Assembly: GCA_964604155.1 (NCBI GenBank)
Contig: CAZRXY010000019.1
Location: 1 to 11,585, forward strand
DNA from: Stygibacter sp964604155
GTDB taxonomy: Bacteria; Cloacimonadota; Cloacimonadia; Cloacimonadales; TCS61
Direction: 5' to 3'
Length of the DNA: 11,585 nucleotides
In this document: piece by piece, positions 5,960 to 11,585 of the stretch
Layout of the letters: each line of letters opens with the position of its first letter
How positions within the stretch are numbered: position 1 is the stretch's first letter
Notes under the pieces: model-generated
What the model saw: only the letters and a program-made list of their open reading frames with translations
The model's database searches: none
What the model was told of the DNA's origin: nothing
Made by a program: the position numbers and the translations under genes

Positions 5960-7735
5960 ATGCGAAATTGTCTAATTGTAATAATTTTGTTGGGGGCAGT
6001 GATTTTATCTGGCACAATACTGCATGTACCTACAGATTACCGCTATATATCGCTGGCAATAATGGCATCTGTAGATGGTGATACAATACTGGTGGAGCCG
6101 GGTAATTATACGGGTATAATCAATTTTAACGGCAAGGCAATCACACTGACGAGTGAATATATATTCACAGAGAATGAGGCGGATATCCATCACACCAGGT
6201 TATTGGGCAGCTATTCCGATACATCACTGATCTCATTTGTAGAAGGAGAGGATGAGAACAGCGTTTTGAATGGTTTCACGATTACCAATAGCAGTTCCCC
6301 TCAGCAGGGGGGTGCAATCAGTTGTACCGGTTCATCGCCTACGTTATCAAATTTAAGATTTATCGACAATCAGGCAACGAGTGGTGGGGCTATAATTGCA
6401 GTAAATTCCTCCAGTCCTGCCATAATCAATAGTAATTTTTTATCTAACAGTGGAGAAGATTACGGGGGAGCAATTTATCTGGAGGACAGTGAGCTTGTAT
6501 TAGAGAATTGCCGCTTTGAAGATAATTTTTGCGGAGGCGATGATGTGAGCGGGCGTGCAGGGGCGATATATCTTGCTAATTCATTTCTTTACTGCAATAA
6601 TACCATTTTTTTAAATAACTCTTCTCAGGCACATGCCGGGGCGATATATCTTAGCTATTCCGGTGCCGATTTTTATAATACTCAATTTATAGGTAACACG
6701 GCATCGGGGAATGTGGGAGCGGTATATTTTTACAATTCAAATCATTTGAATGTGATTAATTGCACATTTTATGATAACAGTGGCAGTGATGCGGGGGCAC
6801 TGAGATTTTTTCACAACACAGCACTTACAGACGTACCCCTGGTTTTAAATACGATTTGCTGGAATAATACTCCAAGTGAAATCACCTTTTCGCCGGATAA
6901 TCTTCCTAACGAGGTTATCATAGCCTACAGTGATCTGGAGGGTGGCGAGGAAGCAATAATCACCAATAACAATGGGGAGCCAATCTGGCTTGAGGGAAAT
7001 ATTGATGAGAATCCCATGTTTTATTCACCGGAAAATCATCTATATTCGCTGCAGGCGGATTCGCCCTGTCTTGATAGTGGCACAGATTATTTTGAATATG
7101 AAGGAACAGTGTATCTTGATCTGGATGCTGCAGCCTATCTGGGAGAATCTCCTGACATGGGAGCCTGGGAAAGTGATCCGGCAAATCCTCCGGTTATCGC
7201 CAGATTTTCCTGCGATGTGATAGAAGGAGAGGCACCAATTGAGATCCAATTTACGGATGAATCTTTTGGTGCAATAGAGGAGTGGCATTGGGATTTTGAT
7301 AATGACGGCGTGATAGACAGCAATGAGCAATCACCCTGCTATATCTATACGGAAGCGGGGATATACAGTGTCCATCTCACTGTAGTTGCAGGCACTGCGA
7401 GCGATGATGAGATGATGATTGATCTGATAGAGATAACAGCTCCTTCGGGTGAAGACAATAATCAGATAGCCAATGTTTTTGCAGATTTATCATTATATCC
7501 AAATCCTTTTAATCCTCATACAACTATCCTCTACCATCTGGCAAGTGATGACTATGTAAAGATAACTGCCTATAATATAAGGGGTCAGGAAGTGAGATTA
7601 ATCTGCGAAGGCAATCGCAAATCCGGCAGGAACAGCGAGTCCTGGGATGCAGGGAACCTTTCTAATGGCATATACTTGATACGATTACAAACTGCTTCCC
7701 AAGAGGTTATCAAAAAAGCAGTGCTGCTAAAATAA
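5960..7735 (+). CDS. Secreted beta-helix surface protein with PMP-like repeats, PKD domain and C-terminal sorting-type domain
   Basis: This 591-residue exported protein has a signal peptide at about 1-19 (hydrophobic core CLIVIILLGAVILSG). Residues about 20-100 resemble the first coils of a pectate-lyase-like helix (IVEPGNY-type step at 43-50). Residues 117-281 form a right-handed beta-helix of FxxN...(G)GA(I/V/L) repeats: FxxN at F134, F160, F186, F217, F243 and F270, and the Gly-Ala step at A119, 144, 171, 202, 228, 254 and 280. This pattern is known from chlamydial polymorphic membrane proteins. A PKD-like Ig domain (about 411-493) contains WHWDFDNDG and GIYSVHLTV. The last 85 residues (about 507-591), with YPNPFNPHTTI and GIYLIRL, match the sorting-domain class linked to type IX secretion in FCB bacteria. 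No catalytic motif is visible. It probably serves surface display or adhesion (inference). Ligand and secretion route are unproven, and no secretion genes are nearby. Confidence 0.92.
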   Translation: MRNCLIVIILLGAVILSGTILHVPTDYRYISLAIMASVDGDTILVEPGNYTGIINFNGKAITLTSEYIFTENEADIHHTRLLGSYSDTSLISFVEGEDENSVLNGFTITNSSSPQQGGAISCTGSSPTLSNLRFIDNQATSGGAIIAVNSSSPAIINSNFLSNSGEDYGGAIYLEDSELVLENCRFEDNFCGGDDVSGRAGAIYLANSFLYCNNTIFLNNSSQAHAGAIYLSYSGADFYNTQFIGNTASGNVGAVYFYNSNHLNVINCTFYDNSGSDAGALRFFHNTALTDVPLVLNTICWNNTPSEITFSPDNLPNEVIIAYSDLEGGEEAIITNNNGEPIWLEGNIDENPMFYSPENHLYSLQADSPCLDSGTDYFEYEGTVYLDLDAAAYLGESPDMGAWESDPANPPVIARFSCDVIEGEAPIEIQFTDESFGAIEEWHWDFDNDGVIDSNEQSPCYIYTEAGIYSVHLTVVAGTASDDEMMIDLIEITAPSGEDNNQIANVFADLSLYPNPFNPHTTILYHLASDDYVKITAYNIRGQEVRLICEGNRKSGRNSESWDAGNLSNGIYLIRLQTASQEVIKKAVLLK

Positions 7736-7811
7736 AGAAATGCATAAATAGATTTGGAGAAGGAAGAGGGCAGAGAGAATTCCAGAGAAATAGCTTGCCT
7801 TAAAAGCAGAG

Positions 7812-7834
7812 TATAATAAATTTTGCTGCAAAAT
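7812..7834 (+). promoter_or_regulatory. serC promoter -10 box with a palindrome over the expected start site
   Basis: A perfect TATAAT lies at 7812-7817, though no matching -35 is seen at 16-18 bp. Three bases after it begins a perfect 15-bp palindrome, ATTTTGC-T-GCAAAAT (7820-7834), which would cover the transcription start. The layout resembles a repressor operator; no regulator is known. The gap from the previous stop (7735) to this box has no hairpin terminator, so read-through from the upstream gene remains possible. Confidence 0.45.
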
Positions 7835-7850
7835 ATATTTGGAGGAAGTG

Positions 7851-8933
7851 ATGACAAGAGTTCATAATTTCAGTGCAGGTCCGGCGGTATTACCGGAAAG
7901 TGTGTTACTGGAAGTTCAAAAAGAGCTTATTGACTGGCGTGGAGCAGGACTTTCGGTAATGGAGATGAGCCATCGTTCAAAAGAATATCAAAGCATCATC
8001 GATGATGCTTCTGATACAATGAAGCGTTTAATTGGGTGTGGAGATGATTTTGAAGTATTATTTCTGGGTGGAGGAGCCAGCCTGCAATTCTTGATGTTAC
8101 CTCTTAATTTTTGTCCTTCAGACAAAGTGGCAAACTACATTGATACAGGGGCGTGGAGCACAAAAGCCATAAAAGAAGCCGGAAAGGCAGGCAAACAGAT
8201 GCACGTGGCAGCTACTTCACAGGATAAGGAATTTACTTATATACCCAAGTCGTATCAGCTCTCGGAGAATCCGGCTTATCTTCATATTACAACCAATAAC
8301 ACGATACGAGGGACAGAGTATCACGCAATTCCTGAAGTGCCGCAAGAGGTGCCATTAGTAGCAGATATGAGTTCCAATTTTTTAAGTAGACCTTATGATT
8401 TCAGCAAATTTTCTTTAATCTATGCCGGGGCACAGAAGAATGTGGGTCCTGCAGGAGTCACCATAGTACTGATCCGCAAGGATTATCAAGAGAAGATACT
8501 TGGTAATCTTCCCACGATGCTGAGCTATAAAACCCATATAGATAAGGGTTCTATGTTCAATACACCTCCTACTTTTCCGATCTACGTAGTAGGTAAAGTG
8601 CTGCACTGGATAGAAGATTTTGGTGGTTTGAAAGCGATGGAGAAGCACAATATAGAAAAAGCCGGCTATGTATATGATGTGTTTGAAAGCACAGAATTTT
8701 ATCGTGGTACCGTGGTAAAAGAAGACAGGAGCCGGATGAATATACCTTTCAGATTACCGACTGAAGAATTGGAAAAGAAATTTATAGATGAAGCCAAAGC
8801 TAACCGGATGAATAATCTTAAGGGTCATCGTTCCGTAGGTGGTTGTCGCGCTTCGCTTTATAACTCACTGCCTCTTGATTCTGCCAAAGCTCTGAATCAA
8901 TTTATGAAAGATTTTGAAAATAATAACGGCTAA
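7851..8933 (+). CDS. serC: Phosphoserine aminotransferase
   Basis: SerC is a PLP-dependent class V aminotransferase. It converts 3-phosphohydroxypyruvate plus glutamate to phosphoserine, the second step of serine biosynthesis, and it can also act on the related pyridoxal-pathway intermediate in some bacteria. The protein opens VHNFSAGPAVLP and shows the glycine loop LGGGASLQF, the PLP lysine K196 in YAGAQKNVGPAG and the phosphate-binding end GHRSVGGCRASLYN (about 325-338). All are diagnostic of the family, and the 360-residue length is standard. I chose ATG 7851 over an in-frame TTG at 7839: GGAGG (7841-7845) sits 5 nt before the ATG and would itself be inside the longer reading. No serA or serB is in the window, so the usual serine partners are elsewhere. 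The downstream terminator suggests a single-gene transcript. The gene looks intact and functional. Confidence 0.97.
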   Translation: MTRVHNFSAGPAVLPESVLLEVQKELIDWRGAGLSVMEMSHRSKEYQSIIDDASDTMKRLIGCGDDFEVLFLGGGASLQFLMLPLNFCPSDKVANYIDTGAWSTKAIKEAGKAGKQMHVAATSQDKEFTYIPKSYQLSENPAYLHITTNNTIRGTEYHAIPEVPQEVPLVADMSSNFLSRPYDFSKFSLIYAGAQKNVGPAGVTIVLIRKDYQEKILGNLPTMLSYKTHIDKGSMFNTPPTFPIYVVGKVLHWIEDFGGLKAMEKHNIEKAGYVYDVFESTEFYRGTVVKEDRSRMNIPFRLPTEELEKKFIDEAKANRMNNLKGHRSVGGCRASLYNSLPLDSAKALNQFMKDFENNNG

Positions 8934-8948
8934 TCAGCTAAATACTTA

Positions 8949-8979
8949 ACGGGTTACTGAAGAGGTAGCCCGTTTTTTT
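8949..8979 (+). terminator. Rho-independent terminator after serC, abutting the next start codon
   Basis: ACGGGTTAC (8949-8957) pairs with GTAGCCCGT (8965-8973) over 9 bp with one G-U pair. The loop is 7 nt and a run of seven T ends at 8979. It lies 15 bp after the serC stop. The next base begins the ATG of the following gene, so the structure is both a serC terminator and the immediate leader of that gene. Confidence 0.85.
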
Positions 8980-9504
8980 ATGAAAAAAAATTCTGACCCT
9001 GTCATTTTGGCTTTCTTTACTGCGCTGGCAGTCACAATTTATGTCTTAGAAAACCTCATCCCCAAGCCTTTGCCTTTTATGAAACTGGGCTTAGCGAATA
9101 TTGTTGTATTATTGCTGTTATACAGGGGCAGCACTCTGGCAGCTTTTGTGGTGCTGATGAGCAAGACTCTTCTGGGGGGACTGGTAAGCGGGTTATTGTT
9201 TTCTCCTGTGACGGTGATCTCCGGGGTAGCAAGTGTAACTGCTTTTATAGTAATGCAGATATTTATCGCCAGTAAAATAGATTTCAGTATAATCGGATTG
9301 AGCGTAGCAGGTGCCGTATCACATAATCTGATGCAGATAGTAGTAGTGAACATGGTTTTGATAATGAGTAACGCAGTTTACAGATTACTGCCTCTGATGA
9401 TAGTAATGGGGATTGTCACGGGAATGATCACGGGTTATCTGGCATCTTTATTGAATAGTGACAGTGTAATGGGCAGGTATTTTGGAGAGAATGAGGTTGA
9501 GTAA
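8980..9504 (+). CDS. Gx transporter family / heptaprenyl diphosphate synthase component I-like membrane protein
   Basis: This 174-residue hydrophobic protein has about five membrane segments (roughly 8-26, 38-60, 65-98, 103-130 and 135-157). It carries the family signature near the N-terminus: ENLIPKPLPFMKLGLANIVV, then KTLLGGLVSGLLFSPVTVISG (written here in its two halves KTLLGGLVSG and LLFSPVTVIS). This matches the small family annotated as heptaprenyl diphosphate synthase component I or Gx transporter, whose fold resembles substrate-binding subunits of ECF transporters. The synthase name is historical, and a transport role is more likely (family knowledge, substrate unknown). The start at 8980 is the only one that keeps the first segment, and no start codon lies upstream in frame before the stop at 8947. 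The only Shine-Dalgarno-like bases are GAGG at 8962-8965, 14 nt away and inside the terminator loop, so translation start looks unusual. It converges with the peptidase gene, 46 bp away. Confidence 0.85.
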   Translation: MKKNSDPVILAFFTALAVTIYVLENLIPKPLPFMKLGLANIVVLLLLYRGSTLAAFVVLMSKTLLGGLVSGLLFSPVTVISGVASVTAFIVMQIFIASKIDFSIIGLSVAGAVSHNLMQIVVVNMVLIMSNAVYRLLPLMIVMGIVTGMITGYLASLLNSDSVMGRYFGENEVE

Positions 9505-9550
9505 TGCAGGTTTTTGGACATTTCTGCCTAAAGTGCCGTGTTTGGAGTGA

Positions 9551-11317
9551 TTAGAATTTTTGGAATTCGGCGATTTCTTGCGCAATAAGATTTAGCGATT
9601 TCTGCCAAAAATCCTTATGATTGATTTCTATACCGGCAAAACCGGCAACGCCGGTTATAGTATTTCTGCCGGTTTCTCTAAGGATTTGGTCATATTTATT
9701 TACAAAGCTGTTGCCATCATTCAGATAGATAGCATATAAACCAGCGGCAAAGAGATGACCGAAGGCATAGGGGAAATTATAGAAATTGCTGCCGGCATAA
9801 TAGTAATGAGGCTTGCACAGCCACATATAGGGATGGAGAAAATCGTGGTCTAAGCCATCACCATAAGCTTCTTTTTGGGCTTTCAGCATCAAATATTTTG
9901 TTTGTTCCAGTCTCACATCACCATTTTTGCGTTCTTCTATGAACCAGGTTTCAAACAGAAAGCGACTATAGATATCCACAATCACCTGAGTAGCTTCCAT
10001 CAGCTTGGTTTCCAGAATTGCCAGTCTGGCGGCACCAGTGGCAGTTTTTGTGATGGCGTCTTTTATTATGGTCTCGGCAAAGATGGAGGCGGTTTCAGCT
10101 ACCGGCATAGAGTAATGAGTATTCTGTGGCAATTCGTTTTTCAGGCAGTAGCCGTGATAAGCGTGTCCAAGCTCATGAGCGAGTGTGGTGAGGCTGCCGA
10201 GGCTGCCGGAGAAATTTGTCAGAATCCTGCTTTGACCTATTGCATGACAGGTAGAGCAGAAAGCTCCTCCCCGCTTACCCTTGCGAGGCTCCGCATCAAT
10301 CCAGTTGCCGGCAAAAGCCTGATCGGCAAAGTCTGCCAGTTTTTGAGAGAACTTAGCGAAATTCCGGACAATAAATTCCCGAGCTTCATCAAAAGTATAC
10401 TTCTTATCGATTTTGCCGAGAGGAGCGAAAAGATCATAAAATGGCAGGTTTCCGGAATGACCCAATAATTTTGCCTTGTGCTTGAGATAGCTCTGGAACT
10501 GGGGGAGATATTCTCTGATAGTAGAAAGCATAATATCAAGCGTCTTTTTTTTCATCCTGGCATTAATAAGGGTCATATCAAGCACGGAATCATAGCCCTT
10601 AAGCTCAACGATTTGGAGTACTTCGCCTTTAATGGCATTAAGGGCGGAATTTGCGGGAAAGGCAATAGACTCATAGGATTCTAATTCTGCTTCATAGGCA
10701 GCTTTGCGGGTACGGGTACTGGCATCATAGGCAAAATTGCGGATCACGGGGAGTGGAAATTCTTTTGTGCCGTCATCGAGTTCGAGTTCCACCATATGCT
10801 GCGATTCTATGTATCCTTTCATCCGTGACCATGCGTTTGAGCCGGTTAGGCTAAGTCTTTTAATAATATTTTCTTCTTTCTCACTCAATAGAAAGCGGTG
10901 CATTTTTTTCATTTCCCGCAAGCTGAATTCTATGCTGCTGAGGTAAGGGGAATGCTCAAGTAATTCTTCCAGATCATCAGGTTCAATCAGCCAGGATTGA
11001 AATCTTACGGAAGGCGCCGTGATCCGAGATAGAGAATGCTGAATTTTCTGCTGATATGATAAAGCCAGATGATTATCTGTTTCCACACTTAAAGTGAGGG
11101 AGCAAAAGCTCATCAGGCGGCTCACAATTTTAGAAAGCTCTGTCTGGGTTTTTATAGTCTGCTCGGTAATTTCTGCCCTGGTGGCAATACTCTGAGAGCT
11201 ATTCACCGGCAGTTCCATGTTCTCGATCCTGGCAATCATACTTTCCATTGCAGCAAGATCGGAGGAAAATTCTTCTGCCTCAAATGAAGCGTAATAATCT
11301 GTTAGAGACCATCTCAT
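9551..11317 (-). CDS. M3-family oligoendopeptidase (PepF-like zinc metallopeptidase)
   Basis: This protein of 588 residues (590 from the first ATG) is a cytoplasmic zinc peptidase of the oligoendopeptidase F clan, which degrades short peptides inside a closed channel. In the 590-residue numbering the zinc site is HELGH (383-387), with catalytic E384 and the third ligand E410 in PVAETASIFAE. The family's C-terminal substrate-binding stretch, YNFPYAFGHLFAAGLYA, is at about 515-531. The N-terminal half is the helical lid typical of the clan. There is no signal peptide or membrane segment. Three ATGs stand in a row (11323, 11320, 11317). AGGGAGG (11324-11330) touches the first, so the third, 6 nt away, is the best start, in line with the 4-6 nt spacing of the other genes. 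CSTCH (356-360) lies near the zinc site in sequence. It is a single gene, convergent with the Gx gene, and peptide recycling is its probable role. Confidence 0.95.
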   Translation of the reverse strand: MRWSLTDYYASFEAEEFSSDLAAMESMIARIENMELPVNSSQSIATRAEITEQTIKTQTELSKIVSRLMSFCSLTLSVETDNHLALSYQQKIQHSLSRITAPSVRFQSWLIEPDDLEELLEHSPYLSSIEFSLREMKKMHRFLLSEKEENIIKRLSLTGSNAWSRMKGYIESQHMVELELDDGTKEFPLPVIRNFAYDASTRTRKAAYEAELESYESIAFPANSALNAIKGEVLQIVELKGYDSVLDMTLINARMKKKTLDIMLSTIREYLPQFQSYLKHKAKLLGHSGNLPFYDLFAPLGKIDKKYTFDEAREFIVRNFAKFSQKLADFADQAFAGNWIDAEPRKGKRGGAFCSTCHAIGQSRILTNFSGSLGSLTTLAHELGHAYHGYCLKNELPQNTHYSMPVAETASIFAETIIKDAITKTATGAARLAILETKLMEATQVIVDIYSRFLFETWFIEERKNGDVRLEQTKYLMLKAQKEAYGDGLDHDFLHPYMWLCKPHYYYAGSNFYNFPYAFGHLFAAGLYAIYLNDGNSFVNKYDQILRETGRNTITGVAGFAGIEINHKDFWQKSLNLIAQEIAEFQKF

Positions 11318-11323
11318 CATCAT

Positions 11324-11330
11324 CCTCCCT
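11324..11330 (-). promoter_or_regulatory. Ribosome binding site deciding the peptidase start
   Basis: AGGGAGG on the minus strand directly touches the first of three consecutive ATG codons. Spacing is 0, 3 or 6 nt to the three candidates; only 6 nt agrees with the other genes here. Confidence 0.75.
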
Positions 11331-11344
11331 TTTTTTCTCCGGGC

Positions 11345-11372
11345 AGAATAACTGGACGGTTTTTTGTGTAAA
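11345..11372 (-). promoter_or_regulatory. Probable promoter of the M3 peptidase gene
   Basis: On the minus strand, TTTACA (11367-11372, 5 of 6) and TATTCT (11345-11350, 4 of 6) are 16 bp apart. Transcription would begin near 11338, giving a leader of about 20 nt that contains the Shine-Dalgarno sequence. Confidence 0.4.
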
Positions 11373-11395
11373 CCTTTTTTTTGTTAATCGCCTTC

Positions 11396-11485
11396 CCCCG
11401 AAAATTTTTTGCTTAATGGTTCACAAATCAACCTACGAGGGTGATAGAATAATTTTGAATTTTGGATGTTGAATTTTGAATGAAT
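11396..11485 (+). repeat. Copy B of the structured intergenic repeat
   Basis: This is the plus-strand partner of 5798-5881, which lies on the minus strand. The 43-bp half at 11443-11485 aligns without gaps. The other half shares ordered blocks (AATGGTTCA versus ATGGCTCA, AAATCA, a run of A or T). Its central stem-loop at 11427-11445 pairs ATCA.CC with GG.TGAT around TACGA, with one mismatch. No coding potential is seen. It ends near the promoter side of the peptidase gene. Confidence 0.65.
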
Positions 11486-11528
11486 AACCCCGTCCTTTTA
11501 GCTCAAGGGATTTTATACTCAGCATCCG

Positions 11529-11575
11529 CCCCTCTTCCTCTTCCCCTCTTCCCCCCTTCCCCTCTTCTCCTCCTC
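11529..11575. repeat. 47-bp uninterrupted pyrimidine tract
   Basis: The plus strand has only C and T from 11529 to 11575. CCCCTCTTC occurs three times within it, at 11529, 11543 and 11559. It is a low-complexity, slippage-prone sequence. It lies in the 11486-11585 end of the window, where no gene is visible. Confidence 0.85.
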
Positions 11576-11585
11576 GAACCTTCTA

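Noticed and set aside
7839..7850. A TTG start for serC adding four residues
   Set aside because: The extension would translate through the GGAGG Shine-Dalgarno sequence. ATG 7851 has correct spacing and gives the usual N-terminus of the family.
9505..9550. Bidirectional terminator between the convergent Gx and peptidase genes
   Set aside because: Only a 4-bp GCAG/CTGC pairing is visible, with no T-run behind it. This is too weak to call.
9875..10468. A 197-codon plus-strand frame opposite the M3 peptidase
   Set aside because: It covers the zinc-site region of a clear peptidase on the other strand and has no recognisable domain. It is best explained as a codon-bias shadow.
11401..11440. tRNA-like T-loop (GGTTCACAAATC)
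   Set aside because: No acceptor, D or anticodon stems can be folded around it. The stretch belongs to the intergenic repeat.

Overview
This 11.6-kb window of moderately AT-rich bacterial DNA holds seven complete protein genes and the last codons of an eighth. The organism is probably a member of the FCB superphylum, and Candidatus Cloacimonadota or a close relative is my best guess. The main reason is the secreted protein at 5960-7735, which joins a signal peptide, FxxN/GGA(I/V) beta-helix repeats, a PKD domain and a C-terminal YPNPFNP sorting-type domain. The phylum call is inference. Most genes carry clear AGGAGG-type ribosome binding sites, which argues against a typical member of Bacteroidota. 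I see no insertion sequence, phage gene, CRISPR array, tRNA or rRNA.

Layout. (1) 1-57: C-terminus of an unidentified plus-strand gene. (2) 58-315: non-coding, with a few short dyads. (3) 316-5571, minus strand: a compact three-gene signalling operon, read cheR-like methyltransferase, then a membrane hybrid histidine kinase (dCache-HAMP-GAF-coiled coil-HisKA-HATPase-REC-REC), then a REC-PAS-coiled-coil response regulator. Gaps are 15 and 30 bp. (4) 5572-5959: divergent intergenic region with promoter-like sites facing both ways, an inverted repeat and one copy of a structured repeat. (5) 5960-7735, plus: the large secreted beta-helix/PKD protein. (6) 7851-8933, plus: phosphoserine aminotransferase SerC, with a consensus -10 box and a palindrome in front. 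(7) 8980-9504, plus: a small Gx-type (heptaprenyl diphosphate synthase component I-like) membrane protein whose start codon abuts the U-tract of the hairpin terminator after serC. (8) 9551-11317, minus: M3-family oligoendopeptidase, convergent with the previous gene. (9) 11318-11585: its upstream region, with a promoter, a second copy of the structured repeat and a 47-nt pure pyrimidine tract.

How the genes fit together. The three signalling genes are almost certainly co-transcribed. They supply an extracytoplasmic sensor, a kinase, three receiver domains and a SAM-dependent protein methyltransferase, but no DNA-binding, cyclic-di-GMP or other enzymatic output, no HPt domain, and no CheB or chemoreceptor. 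The pathway must therefore act by protein contact or end on a partner encoded elsewhere. The other genes (serine biosynthesis, transport, peptide degradation, surface protein) look unrelated to it.

The least expected structure is the 84-90 bp intergenic repeat at 5798-5881 and 11396-11485. The two copies share a conserved central stem-loop, and each lies in the same orientation and at nearly the same distance in front of a gene.
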